From assembly GCA_947625535.1 (NCBI GenBank), contig CANQOR010000001.1:58367-122366 (forward strand): a stretch of DNA of 64,000 nt. The letters run 5' to 3'. The position numbers were made by a program, and so were the translations under genes. Below are positions 35,907 through 44,827 of the stretch, in pieces (the first letter of the stretch is position 1; each line of letters opens with the position of its first letter). This DNA is from an uncultured Bacilli bacterium. GTDB lineage: Bacteria; Bacillota_I; Bacilli_A; RF39; UBA660. A model generated the notes under the pieces. That model was not told the origin of the DNA, did no database searches, and saw only the letters and a program-made list of their open reading frames with translations.

Positions 35907-37892
35907 TTAGTTGTTTTTAAGACATTCTTCTATTTTAGATAAGATGGTATCATAATCAAACCCAACTTTATTTAAAACTTTTTCTTTGGTACCACTATAA
36001 CCAAATGTGTCAATTCCTATAGCACAATCTTTAGAAGCTATACGATACCAAGGTAATGTAGAACTTGCTTCAACTGTTATTACTTTAGCATCTTTAGGAA
36101 TAATACCTTCTTGATATTCTTTATTTTGGGATAAGAATAAATCTAAAGATGGCATTGATACTAATCTAGTATCGATTCCTTTAGCTCGTAATTCTTCAGA
36201 TATTAGGTATGTTGTAGTAAGATCAATACCGGTACTTACTAAGACAGCATCTAGTTTATTAGTTTCTCTTTTAACAATGTATCCACCTTGTTTGGTGCCT
36301 AAACCACTTGTACCTGCTAAGATATGTGCTTCTTCTTTAGATAAGGAAATGGCTACTGGTTTTTTATGACTTAGAATATAATCCCAACAACCAATTACTT
36401 CGTTAATATCAGCTGGTCTAAAGACAGTTAAATTAGGAATAGTTCTTAACATAGCTAGTTGTTCTACTGGTTCATGAGTTGGACCATCTTGACTTACAGC
36501 AACTGAATCATGAGTAAAGATATAGGTAACTGGTAAATTCATTAAACAAGTCATACGTAAGGATGGCTTTAAGTAATCAGAGAAGACTAAGAATGTAGAA
36601 GCAAAGGTTCTAAATCCTGATAAAGAAATACCATTTAAAATAGCTCCCATGGCATGTTCACGAACACCAAAGTTTAAGTTACGACCTTTTCTTTCTTTAC
36701 GACTAAAATCAATTTCTTTTAGTAATAAAGTATGACATGAAGTACCTAAATCAGCACTACCACCTAAGAAGAATTTAGTTCTTTCACTAATAATATTCAT
36801 TATTTTAGAATTAGATTCTCTTAGTTCTTCACTATAATTATTTTGAATTTTAAAATTAGAACTACTAAATGGAATGTTTACTTCGCCTGTTTCAATAAAA
36901 TCTAAAATCTTTTTTAGATTATCTGAAGGATTACTATTTTTTAAACTTTCAAAGTATTTTTTCCAAGCATTATATGTATCTCTAGTACGATTATTAATTG
37001 TTGTACGAACATATTTAACAGCATTTTCAGTTATTTCTAAGGTATTTGTAGCAATATTATATTTTTTACGAAGATTAATCATATCTTCTTTAGTTAAAGG
37101 TTTACCATGAACTAAATTTTTACCTTCATGAACTGAACCACGACCAATAACTGTTTTTATTTCGATTAAAGTTGGTTTACGATTTATTTTAGCTCTTTCA
37201 ATAGCTTTATTTATTTCGTGAGGATTATTACCTTCACTAACATAGTCAACTTCCCAACCTAGAGTAATAAATTTTTGAATAATATTTTCACTACTAGCTT
37301 TTTTTAATTCACCATCTAAAGTTATATCATTTGAATCATATAAGACAATTAAGTTTTCAAGTCCTAGATGACCTGCTAAGGCGGCAGCTTCGTTTGCTAC
37401 GCCTTCCATTAAGTCACCATCACTAACTAGACAGTATATATAATAATTTATAAGTTTTTGTTTAGGAATCTCTTCTTCAACTAAAGCTGCTAGATATTTT
37501 TCAGCTATAGCCATACCAACGGCATTAGCAAATCCTTGACCTAAAGGTCCAGTTGAAGTTTCAACACCAGGAGTTACACCATATTCAGGATGACCAGGTG
37601 TTTTAGAATCAAGTTTTCTAAAACCGACTAAATCATCAATTGTTAAATCATAACCAGCCATAAATAGCATTGCATATAGTAAGGCAGAACCATGACCAGC
37701 ACTCATAACAAAACGATCACGATTCGGCCATTTAGGATCTATTGGATTAATCATTAAATTATCAACATAAGCAGAAAACATTATTGGTGCTGCTCCTAAA
37801 CAAATACCTGGGTGACCACTTTTAGCATAAGATATCATATCGACACTTAAAATTCTTAAACTATTTAATGAATGTGTTGCATCTGGATTCAT
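35907..37892 (-). CDS. tkt: Transketolase
   Basis: This 661-residue thiamine-diphosphate enzyme belongs to the pentose phosphate pathway, transferring two-carbon units between ketoses and aldoses. Seen: DMISYAKSGHPGICLGAAP, the TPP motif SDGDLMEG ... LYDSNDITLDG, ETSTGPLGQGFANAVGMA, the pyrimidine domain GVREHAMG and THDSVAVSQDGPTHEPVEQL, and the C-terminal domain. Length and motifs are canonical. The start has AGGAG 9 nt upstream. It is followed by sirA and yneF, as in Bacillus. Confidence 0.96.
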   Translation of the reverse strand: MNPDATHSLNSLRILSVDMISYAKSGHPGICLGAAPIMFSAYVDNLMINPIDPKWPNRDRFVMSAGHGSALLYAMLFMAGYDLTIDDLVGFRKLDSKTPGHPEYGVTPGVETSTGPLGQGFANAVGMAIAEKYLAALVEEEIPKQKLINYYIYCLVSDGDLMEGVANEAAALAGHLGLENLIVLYDSNDITLDGELKKASSENIIQKFITLGWEVDYVSEGNNPHEINKAIERAKINRKPTLIEIKTVIGRGSVHEGKNLVHGKPLTKEDMINLRKKYNIATNTLEITENAVKYVRTTINNRTRDTYNAWKKYFESLKNSNPSDNLKKILDFIETGEVNIPFSSSNFKIQNNYSEELRESNSKIMNIISERTKFFLGGSADLGTSCHTLLLKEIDFSRKERKGRNLNFGVREHAMGAILNGISLSGFRTFASTFLVFSDYLKPSLRMTCLMNLPVTYIFTHDSVAVSQDGPTHEPVEQLAMLRTIPNLTVFRPADINEVIGCWDYILSHKKPVAISLSKEEAHILAGTSGLGTKQGGYIVKRETNKLDAVLVSTGIDLTTTYLISEELRAKGIDTRLVSMPSLDLFLSQNKEYQEGIIPKDAKVITVEASSTLPWYRIASKDCAIGIDTFGYSGTKEKVLNKVGFDYDTILSKIEECLKNN

Positions 37893-37943
37893 AACGTCAC
37901 TCTCCTACTATTTAATTATATCAATTTTTTGATATTAGTAAAT

Positions 37944-37974
37944 AAAAAAAGAAGGAGAATTTTACTTCTCCTTC
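37944..37974 (-). terminator. Terminator of the glycosyltransferase gene
   Basis: GAAGGAGAA and TTCTCCTTC stem then TTTTTTT on the minus strand. Confidence 0.9.
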
Positions 37975-39101
37975 AAGTGCTTCATAGCAATATCATATAA
38001 TTTTTCCATTGCTTTATCATTATTGTTATTAGACATGTTTTTTTGTAGTTTTTCTATTATTTTAGGATTATCAGATATTTCTTTCATATATCTATTAAAC
38101 ATAAATGCTGTTCTAAATCTTTTACCATAACCATTTTTTTCAAAATATTTATAGTTAGCTACTTCTTGACCACCACTACAATTAATCATAATAACTGGTT
38201 TTTTAAAATATAAACTTTCCGTAGTTTGAGCGCCACCTGGTTTTGATACAACAAAATCACATATTTGAAGTAATTCGGGAACATTATTAACAAAACCTAA
38301 AGTTTTTATATTTTTGGCATTATATTCATGAATCCATTTATCAACTTTATCTTTAGCATTTTGATTTTTACCAGCAACATAAATAAAATCAATATTTAAA
38401 TTACTTTTAATAATTTTTCTGATATATGGTAAGGAATGAGTTCCCCCATTGCCGCCACCACCAAAGAATAAACAAATTGGACGAGTACCATCAAAACCAT
38501 ACTTTTCAGTAGCTTTTAAGATATCAAAGTCATTACTAGTAACTGGATGAATTGGAATACCTATTGGTTTAATAATACTTCTTTTAACACCTTTTTTAAC
38601 TAAGTAATTAACTTCATCTTTATCACCAACTACTATAGCTTGTTCTCTTTTATAACCTCTTAACCATAAACTATGAGCTTCATAATCAGTAACAACTGTT
38701 ATTAGTTTAGAATTAGTTATACCTTTACGATTATAATAATCAATTAAACTACTACCAAAGAAATGAGTTGATATAGTCATATCAGGATTAAAATCAGATA
38801 TTACTTTTTTCATTCTTTTATTTTTAAATAAACTCATACTAGTATGATTAGCAATTTCAGAACTTATTTTAGTATCAAATAAGTCATAAATAAAAGACCA
38901 ACCTAAAGGAAATTTTAGTAAAAAGAAGTCAGTTACTTTTTGACTAATACGACCTAAGATAGGTGTTGAATAAGTTAGCAAATCTATAGCTAATATTTCA
39001 AGTTCAGGATCACGAGTCTTAAAATATTTTTGGATATATTCAGCGATGGCTCGATGACCATTACCATACATAGCGTATGTAAGTAGGATTCTTTTTTTCA
39101 T
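37962..39101 (-). CDS. Diacylglycerol glucosyltransferase-like enzyme (UgtP/MGDG synthase family)
   Basis: This 379-residue GT-B glycosyltransferase of family 28 has the lipid-acceptor start MKKRILLTYAMYGNGHRAIA, an amphipathic patch around 50-90, and the donor site FFGGGGNGGTHSLPYI and DFVVSKPGGAQTTESLYFKK. It resembles B. subtilis UgtP and plant MGDG synthases, which add glucose or galactose to diacylglycerol at the membrane. The product would be glycolipid and possibly a lipoteichoic acid anchor. A single gene with its own terminator, lying between tkt and the lexA region. Confidence 0.86.
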   Translation of the reverse strand: MKKRILLTYAMYGNGHRAIAEYIQKYFKTRDPELEILAIDLLTYSTPILGRISQKVTDFFLLKFPLGWSFIYDLFDTKISSEIANHTSMSLFKNKRMKKVISDFNPDMTISTHFFGSSLIDYYNRKGITNSKLITVVTDYEAHSLWLRGYKREQAIVVGDKDEVNYLVKKGVKRSIIKPIGIPIHPVTSNDFDILKATEKYGFDGTRPICLFFGGGGNGGTHSLPYIRKIIKSNLNIDFIYVAGKNQNAKDKVDKWIHEYNAKNIKTLGFVNNVPELLQICDFVVSKPGGAQTTESLYFKKPVIMINCSGGQEVANYKYFEKNGYGKRFRTAFMFNRYMKEISDNPKIIEKLQKNMSNNNNDKAMEKLYDIAMKHLKEK

Positions 39102-39153
39102 ATATTTAACAACCTCTTAGGAAGATTATACACTAAATTAAGTTTTTTTAAAA

Positions 39154-39185
39154 TAAAAAAAGTAACATCAAATTGATATTACTTT
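39154..39185 (-). terminator. Terminator of the SOS microprotein gene
   Basis: AAAGTAATATCA and TGATGTTACTTT (one G-U pair) then TTTT on the minus strand. Confidence 0.8.
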
Positions 39186-39316
39186 TCAACAGTGACGATA
39201 GTTCCTGTTTCATTAAGCTCAGCCATACGAGCATTAATTAAAACAAAACCGATTAGTAAAACTAAGTAGAACAATATAACTCCTGCCACGTTCATGATCC
39301 TTTCATTAATTTTCAT
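39179..39316 (-). CDS. 45-residue single-pass membrane protein, divergent from lexA (YneA-position microprotein)
   Basis: This small gene reads MKINERIMNVAGVILFYLVL, continues LIGFVLINARMAELNETG and ends TIVTVEK. It has one membrane helix (VAGVILFYLVLLIGFVLI), a short basic N-terminus and a 15-residue outside tail. ATG 39316 has AGGAG 8 nt upstream; ATG 39322 is too close. It has a strong promoter whose spacer holds a LexA-box-like site. In B. subtilis the gene divergent from lexA is yneA, an SOS-induced membrane inhibitor of division, but YneA has a LysM domain that is missing here. Function is inferred from position only. Confidence 0.75.
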   Translation of the reverse strand: MKINERIMNVAGVILFYLVLLIGFVLINARMAELNETGTIVTVEK

Positions 39317-39341
39317 TCTCATCACTCCTTTTACCATCTTT

Positions 39342-39370
39342 ATAATATCTCATACTTTTGTTCGTGTCAA
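39342..39370 (-). promoter_or_regulatory. SOS promoter of the microprotein gene with embedded LexA box
   Basis: TTGACA (39365-39370), 17-nt spacer and TATTAT (39342-39347) on the minus strand. The first 14 nt of the spacer, CGAACAAAAGTATG (39351-39364), fit the LexA consensus CGAACRNRYGTTYG at 12 of 14 positions. Confidence 0.75.
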
Positions 39371-39380
39371 TAAATAAATT

Positions 39381-39394
39381 AAAACAATTGTTTG
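39381..39394. promoter_or_regulatory. LexA box in the lexA divergent region
   Basis: AAAACAATTGTTTG contains the perfect palindrome AAACAATTGTTT and lies about 13 nt upstream of the microprotein -35 element. Confidence 0.7.
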
Positions 39395-39471
39395 TTTTTT
39401 TGACATTATAAAAAAAATATTTCTTTTTTTGGCTTAAAATCGGCTTAAAAGAGGTTGACGAACAAAAATGT

Positions 39472-39511
39472 AAAACATTTGTTTGACTTTACCTATTATC
39501 TATGATATTAT
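39472..39511 (+). promoter_or_regulatory. lexA promoter with overlapping LexA box
   Basis: The LexA box AAAACATTTGTTTG (39472-39485) overlaps the -35 TTGACT (39483-39488); TATTAT follows after 17 nt (39506-39511). This is typical LexA autoregulation. The predicted transcription start is just ahead of the GGAGG ribosome site. Confidence 0.75.
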
Positions 39512-39528
39512 TATGGTGGAGGTTAGAT

Positions 39529-40149
39529 ATGGAAAAGAATATTACAAAAAGACAAGAAGATGTTCTTAACTATATAAAGAAGTACATTGTTGATCATGGT
39601 TTTCCCCCATCTACTAGAGAGATTGGTTCAGCTTTGGGATTATCTTCACCAGCAACTGTTCATACTCACTTAAAAAAACTTGAAGATGCTGGATGCATTC
39701 GTAAAACTAATTCGAAATTTAGAACAATTGAAGTAGTTGGAGAAAATGAATATGCGAAGAAGAATGAAGAATTAGTTAAGGTTCCCCTACTAGGAAAGAT
39801 TGCTTGTGGTAATCCAATTGAAGCAATTGAAAATCCTGATGATTGGTTTACTTTACCTGCTAGTTTGATTCCTGCTAAAGAAACTATATTTACTTTAGAA
39901 TGTAGTGGTGAATCAATGATTAACAAAGGTATTTATGATGGAGATATTGTTATAATTCAAAAACAAAGTGTAGCTCGTAATGGCGATATAGTAGCTGCTA
40001 TGACACCTGAAGGTGAAGTTACATTAAAAACATTTTATAAAGAAGAGAATTTTATAAGATTACAACCTGAAAATGATACTATGGCTCCTATCATTTTAAA
40101 TAGTTGTACTATTTTAGGTAAAGCTATTGGTTTATATAGAAGTTTATAA
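39529..40149 (+). CDS. lexA: SOS repressor LexA
   Basis: This protein of about 206 residues starts MEKNITKRQEDVLNYIKKYI, with GGAGG 6 nt upstream; an ATG at 39502 is not supported. Winged HTH: PPSTREIGSALGLSSPATVH. Self-cleavage region GKIACGNPI, with Cys-Gly at the usual Ala-Gly scissile position. Catalytic Ser in ECSGESMINKG and Lys in EVTLKTF. It represses SOS genes until RecA-ssDNA triggers autocleavage. Matching operators are found at its own promoter, at the divergent microprotein and at rarA, xseA and recD2. Confidence 0.95.
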   Translation: MEKNITKRQEDVLNYIKKYIVDHGFPPSTREIGSALGLSSPATVHTHLKKLEDAGCIRKTNSKFRTIEVVGENEYAKKNEELVKVPLLGKIACGNPIEAIENPDDWFTLPASLIPAKETIFTLECSGESMINKGIYDGDIVIIQKQSVARNGDIVAAMTPEGEVTLKTFYKEENFIRLQPENDTMAPIILNSCTILGKAIGLYRSL

Positions 40150-40156
40150 GGCATGG

Positions 40157-40183
40157 AAAAACACTATTTAAAATAGTGTTTTT
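40157..40183. terminator. Bidirectional terminator lexA / spoIVB
   Basis: AAAAACACTATTT-(AA)-AATAGTGTTTTT inverted repeat flanked by A and T runs between convergent genes. Confidence 0.9.
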
Positions 40184-41150
40184 ATTTGATTAAATTATCT
40201 CCTTCTTCTAACATCGTAATAATGCTTATACCATATCCTTCTTTAACATCATCAACTAAGACACGAGTAACAGCACCGATTATTTTGTTGTTTTGAATAA
40301 TTGGTGAACCACTCATTCCTTGAACAATTCCCCCACTCATGTTAATCATATCTTCATCAACTATTTTAAAGAAGATATTCTTTTCATCATTATTTTTATC
40401 TACTTCAAGAATTTTAATTTCAAACTGTGCTATTTCATTATCTTCGTTAGTTGTATATATATAAGCTTTACCTAAAGTTACTTCATCTATTAAACCTACT
40501 TCTAAAGTATCTTCATTCTTTTTTATTTCATTAGTAATACCAAAAATACCATAATTACTATTTCTTTTAATTGTACCAAAGATATTTTGTTTATCAATAT
40601 TAGCATTTTTACTACCTGGTGAACCATTAATACTTCTAGTAAAACTAGTGACATTAGCATTATAACTAAAACCAGTTTTTATTTCAATACGTTCATTAGT
40701 TTTACTAATATTTAAGCTATGTCCTAAAACACCATATACATTAGTATTGGGATCTATATAAGTAAGAGTTCCAATTCCTAAAATACTTCCTTTAACATAA
40801 AGACCTGTGCGATAAGTTCCATTAAATAAACTTAAATATAAATCTAAATTATATGATTTATTTTTTCTTTCATAAGTTATATTAACATGATTATTATTAA
40901 TATATTTATCAATTAAATTAACTAAGTCTTCGGTCGTATTTACTTCAATATTATTTACATGAGTTATTTTATCGCCGATAGATAAATCTTGATTTATATA
41001 TTGACCATTTACTTTATAAAAACCTACAACAATAATACCTTTACTATTTACTTCAATACCTAATGTATCTCCTCCTGGAATGATATATTTACTATAAGCA
41101 AAGGTAATAAAGGGAATAAATAAAATAAGTATCCATAATATTTTTTTCAT
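40182..41150 (-). CDS. spoIVB: SpoIVB-type serine peptidase (S55)
   Basis: This 322-residue secreted or membrane-tethered protease has a signal/anchor MKKILWILILFIPFITFAYS, the family motif PGGDTLGIEVNSKG, a PDZ domain (SIGDKITHVNNIEVNTTEDL), the catalytic His in VYGVLGHSLN and the catalytic Ser in VQGMSGSPIIQ. In Bacillus SpoIVB is made in the forespore and triggers SigK processing by cleaving SpoIVFA. Its presence argues for endospore formation or descent from spore formers. CATAATA at 41168-41174 fits a SigG -10 box, but no good -35 was seen. Confidence 0.9.
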   Translation of the reverse strand: MKKILWILILFIPFITFAYSKYIIPGGDTLGIEVNSKGIIVVGFYKVNGQYINQDLSIGDKITHVNNIEVNTTEDLVNLIDKYINNNHVNITYERKNKSYNLDLYLSLFNGTYRTGLYVKGSILGIGTLTYIDPNTNVYGVLGHSLNISKTNERIEIKTGFSYNANVTSFTRSINGSPGSKNANIDKQNIFGTIKRNSNYGIFGITNEIKKNEDTLEVGLIDEVTLGKAYIYTTNEDNEIAQFEIKILEVDKNNDEKNIFFKIVDEDMINMSGGIVQGMSGSPIIQNNKIIGAVTRVLVDDVKEGYGISIITMLEEGDNLIK

Positions 41151-41210
41151 ATAATCACCTTTAATATTATTATGGGTTAATTATTTTTTTATATAATGTC
41201 AATTAATACC

Positions 41211-41240
41211 AAAAGAAGGAAACTAGTTGTTTCCTTCTTT
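41211..41240 (-). terminator. Terminator of the first WG-repeat-like gene
   Basis: AAAGAAGGAAAC and GTTTCCTTCTTT form a 12-bp stem with short loop, ending in T on the minus strand. Confidence 0.85.
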
Positions 41241-42683
41241 AATTATTTCGTAAATAGCATTATCAACGATTAAGTAATTACCATTTATTTTTATTTTTTT
41301 ACCAGTAATACTATTTAGTTTTTGATTATCATTATCATAGATAGTTAATGTTTTATAGTTATTTTCTTCTTTGATATAACCTTGATATTCATCATATTTA
41401 AATAAGAATGTACCTAAATTAAATGATGTTTCTTCACCATTTGATTGATAGTATTTATTTACTACTTCATCTTTATTATTTAGATAGTTAATATTTATTA
41501 TATTATTAGATATATATTTAATATCATTAATGGTTTTAACATCATTTAATTTAGTAGTAAATAATTGATTAAAATCAGTATCAAAGATATTTATATTATA
41601 ATCTTTATCATAATAATAAATTAAACCATTGATATTAAAACCTATTTGGTTAATAGTTTTAATTATTTTACCATTATTTATAACATATAAGTTATGACGT
41701 TCATACTCAGTTTTATTAAAATCTTCACTATTATTATTAATTACGTATAAACGTCCACCTGCTTCATATAGTTTTAAACTATTTAAGGTATTACGTAAAT
41801 CAAATGTAATTAGTGGATCATAATTCATATTATAGTTAGTTACTTTTTCATATTTTTTATTATAAATAGCTATTTTGTTATTATTATTTACGACTAAGTA
41901 ATAATTAGGATAGATATCAATAGCATTATAATTAAATTTTAATATTTCTTCAGAAGTATTAGATAGTAAACCATATTTATCTTTTTCATTTAAAGCAACA
42001 AATGAATTATGATAAGTATTAATTAAATTTTTATATTTAAAGTCAATTATTACTTTGCCTGTATAATCAATAGCGCCCATTAAGTTATCTTTATTTTTAA
42101 CGATTAAGTATTCATCATTACGAACATAATAAGTGTCATTTATTATGTTATCCCCTATTATAATAATATCATTTAATTCTAAACGTTTACCATCTAAGAT
42201 GTTATATATATAAGTGTTATTATCAATTAAAGAGACAAAACCAATTATATATTCTTGATAAGAGTTATTACATATAATAGGTTTAATGTTGGTAGCTCCT
42301 TCAATACTATATAAGAATGAGATAGTTTTACCATCAAAGATATAAGCATTTAAAATATTATCTTTAATGTTATATATTAAATGATTGCCATCTTTAAGCA
42401 TGTAAATATGATCATAGTACAGATTATTAACACTGGTATATATTTCTTCACCATTTTTATTTATAATAACATTTATATTATTATCTTCATATGTTCCTAG
42501 GTAGTAATCACCCATAAATTCTAAGTTATAATCTGAAGAATATATTTGGTTTATTTTAACGTTCATACTTTTATCATTATTATGATGGTTAGTAATAATA
42601 AAATAGATTGTTAAAGCGATTACTATAAGAAGTAAAAAGGTTACTACAGCAATTAATATATATTGGTTTTTTTTATTATTCAT
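41223..42683 (-). CDS. Membrane-anchored beta-propeller protein with WG-like repeats
   Basis: This 486-residue protein has one N-terminal helix (YILIAVVTFLLLIVIALTIYFII) and an extracytoplasmic domain of about 450 residues rich in Asn, Tyr and Asp. It has repeated units such as LMGAIDYTGKVIIDFKYKNL and KYGLLSNTSEEILKFNYNAI. These fit the WG/KWG repeat pattern (x-[WY]-G-[LVI]-[IL]-[DN]-x-x-G-x-x-[VI]-[IL]-x-x-x-Y), predicted to build a beta-propeller. It is a paralogue of the next gene upstream. Each has its own terminator. Surface binding role unknown. Confidence 0.7.
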   Translation of the reverse strand: MNNKKNQYILIAVVTFLLLIVIALTIYFIITNHHNNDKSMNVKINQIYSSDYNLEFMGDYYLGTYEDNNINVIINKNGEEIYTSVNNLYYDHIYMLKDGNHLIYNIKDNILNAYIFDGKTISFLYSIEGATNIKPIICNNSYQEYIIGFVSLIDNNTYIYNILDGKRLELNDIIIIGDNIINDTYYVRNDEYLIVKNKDNLMGAIDYTGKVIIDFKYKNLINTYHNSFVALNEKDKYGLLSNTSEEILKFNYNAIDIYPNYYLVVNNNNKIAIYNKKYEKVTNYNMNYDPLITFDLRNTLNSLKLYEAGGRLYVINNNSEDFNKTEYERHNLYVINNGKIIKTINQIGFNINGLIYYYDKDYNINIFDTDFNQLFTTKLNDVKTINDIKYISNNIININYLNNKDEVVNKYYQSNGEETSFNLGTFLFKYDEYQGYIKEENNYKTLTIYDNDNQKLNSITGKKIKINGNYLIVDNAIYEIIKEGNN

Positions 42684-42722
42684 ATTATCACTTCAATAAA
42701 AATAATATCATAATTTATTTAT

Positions 42723-42752
42723 AAAAAAAAGATGAATTATTCATCTTTTTTA
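42723..42752 (-). terminator. Terminator of the second WG-repeat-like gene
   Basis: AAAGATGAA-TAA-TTCATCTTT followed by T run on the minus strand. Confidence 0.85.
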
Positions 42753-44539
42753 ACCATTAAGTAATTATTAGTATCACAGTAATAGAAACTATTATCAGAT
42801 AATTTATTATATAGAGGAGTGTTAGATAAATCAGAGATATCATAAGTAAATTCACTTACTTTTTTATTATCAATATATAGTTCTACTTGATTAGTTTTAC
42901 CAATATATTTTAATTCAACATTATCAAATTTATATGAATAATCTAAGGCATTAGGAATGCTTTCACCACTATTTTTATCATAGTATAGAGGACTTGCTAT
43001 ACCATTTGCAATTATAATGTCATAGAAATAATCAAAGTAAACATTAGCACTATTATCATAACTATCAAAGTTTAATTTGAATTTTTCATTAAAGTCTAAG
43101 TCATAGAAGATATGATTATTATTATCTTTATCATAAGCATAGATTATTTCGTTATCTAGATCGACATACATACCATATTCAGTTATTGTTTTAAATGTAC
43201 CATCTGGACTTATTACATAAGCTTCATGTTTAGTAAATGGCGCATAGCGATCTTTTTCTTTACCATTTATAATTAGTAATACTTTATCTTTAACTTGGTA
43301 AGCTTCAAAAGCATTGTAATTACCACAACATTCATGGTATGAGTAGTTAACATCTTCTGTTTTTTGATAATCAAAGATTAAACCTGTTAAAGGAGTGTAA
43401 TCATTTTTTAGAATACCTAATTTATTATTTACTGATACGACATAGAAGTCTTCGTGAGAATCAATAAAGTCGTATTCAAAATTAACTAATTTTTTTAAAT
43501 CTAAATCTACGATACCAGTTTTATTTTCTTTAACAGCAATATAAGTATCATTATTTGAAGTATGTAAATCTTCATAAATTGGATTAATAATTATTTTATT
43601 TTCTAATAAATCTAGAACACCATATGCATCATTTTGTTTAAATATCGCATAGTGAGAACTTTTTAAATAGAATGGTTCTGTAGCATCTAGAGCTGGCTCA
43701 TCAGAGATAAGATACATATCTTTTAATTCATATTTTTGACCAGATAATAAGTAAACAGATTCTGTATGAAGTCTTTCACCATTTTCATCATAACCATCAT
43801 ATGTACCGATATAACCTAGTACTTTTTCGTTATTATAAGTACCTGTAGTTAGCATACGATAGTAAACCATATCATCGGCTAAATCGATGAATTCTTTTAT
43901 TTCGCCGTCTTCATATTTATATAAAGCTATTTTATTAGATGGGAATTCATCTTCATAGTTTTCAACGAAAGTATAAAAATATAAATTGTTATCTAAACCA
44001 ATAAAGCAATCAGTATATGTACCTTCATTTTCATATATTAAGTTTAAATTAATATCCATTACTTTAGCTAGAGAATCTCTTTGATATTCTATAACATATT
44101 CATTATTTAAAACTTTTAATGTATTATCAGGATCTACTTTATAACTAATATATTTATAGTTATTTATTACTTTTTCTTCTTTATTTTCGACTGGTTTTTC
44201 TTCTTTATCCATGTGTTTATACCAACACCAGCAACCAAAAGCTACTAAAGCAATGATTAAAGCAAGTATAAAGAATGATTTTACTTCATCAAAGAAATTT
44301 TTCTTTTTTTCAGTTTTAGTTTCAGTAACTGGAGATTCTGGAACAGGTTTTTTTTCTAACTCTTCAACTATTTTTTCTTCTTTAGTTTCTTCTATTTTTG
44401 GTTCTACAGGAGTAACTTCTTTAATCTTTACTTCTTCCGTTGTTTCTTCTTTTTTTATAGGAGTCTTTTTAGGTTTAGGAGTCCTTTTTTTAGGAATAGT
44501 TTTACCTGGAACTCTATTTTTAGACCTTTCTTTACTCAT
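42737..44539 (-). CDS. Membrane-anchored WG-repeat-like protein with charged cytoplasmic tail
   Basis: This 600-residue protein has a 90-residue cytoplasmic N-terminus made of Lys/Pro/Glu repeats (GKTIPKKRTPKPKKTPIKKE), one helix (FFILALIIALVAFGCWCWY, about 88-106) and a large extracytoplasmic domain. WG-like units include DAYGVLDLLENKIIINPIYE, NKTGIVDLDLKKLVNFEYDF and NKLGILKNDYTPLTGLIFDY. It is a paralogue of 41223-42683. The charged tail is of the type that contacts nucleic acid or cytoplasmic partners, but that is inference. No recognised catalytic site. Confidence 0.72.
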   Translation of the reverse strand: MSKERSKNRVPGKTIPKKRTPKPKKTPIKKEETTEEVKIKEVTPVEPKIEETKEEKIVEELEKKPVPESPVTETKTEKKKNFFDEVKSFFILALIIALVAFGCWCWYKHMDKEEKPVENKEEKVINNYKYISYKVDPDNTLKVLNNEYVIEYQRDSLAKVMDINLNLIYENEGTYTDCFIGLDNNLYFYTFVENYEDEFPSNKIALYKYEDGEIKEFIDLADDMVYYRMLTTGTYNNEKVLGYIGTYDGYDENGERLHTESVYLLSGQKYELKDMYLISDEPALDATEPFYLKSSHYAIFKQNDAYGVLDLLENKIIINPIYEDLHTSNNDTYIAVKENKTGIVDLDLKKLVNFEYDFIDSHEDFYVVSVNNKLGILKNDYTPLTGLIFDYQKTEDVNYSYHECCGNYNAFEAYQVKDKVLLIINGKEKDRYAPFTKHEAYVISPDGTFKTITEYGMYVDLDNEIIYAYDKDNNNHIFYDLDFNEKFKLNFDSYDNSANVYFDYFYDIIIANGIASPLYYDKNSGESIPNALDYSYKFDNVELKYIGKTNQVELYIDNKKVSEFTYDISDLSNTPLYNKLSDNSFYYCDTNNYLMVKKDE

Positions 44540-44583
44540 ATCAACACCTCTTATCTTATATCTTTTATTATAACATAATAATT

Positions 44584-44610
44584 AAAAAATAGAAGACTAT
44601 TCTTCTATTT
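44584..44610 (-). terminator. Terminator of xseA-xseB
   Basis: AAATAGAAGA and TCTTCTATTT stem then TTTT on the minus strand, overlapping the xseB stop. Confidence 0.85.
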
Positions 44611-44827
44611 CAAAATCTTCTAAGATACCATTTTCTTTTAATATTTGATTTACTTTTTCAGTAGCATTATTTAATTTATCACTACAAGATTTAGCAAGTT
44701 TCATAGCATCGCTATATTTATTTATAGCATTATCTAAGTCAATATTACCTGCTTCTAATTCTTTAACAATGTTTTCTAATTCTACTAAACTTTCTTCAAA
44801 TGTTTTTTCTTCTTCTTTTTTAGCCAT
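44597..44827 (-). CDS. xseB: Exodeoxyribonuclease VII small subunit
   Basis: This 76-residue protein has the XseB signature FEESLVELENIVKELEAGNI(D)LDNAINKYSDAMKLAKSC. ATG 44827 (MAKKEEEKTFEE) with GGAGA at 9 nt is preferred over TTG 44836. It overlaps the end of xseA by 8 nt. Several copies assemble around the XseA coiled coil to form the single-strand nuclease exonuclease VII. Confidence 0.95.
   Translation of the reverse strand: MAKKEEEKTFEESLVELENIVKELEAGNIDLDNAINKYSDAMKLAKSCSDKLNNATEKVNQILKENGILEDFEIEE

Noticed and set aside
41168..41174. SigG promoter of spoIVB
   Set aside because: CATAATA fits the -10, but no TGHATR-like -35 was found at 17-19 nt; kept as a note in the gene entry.
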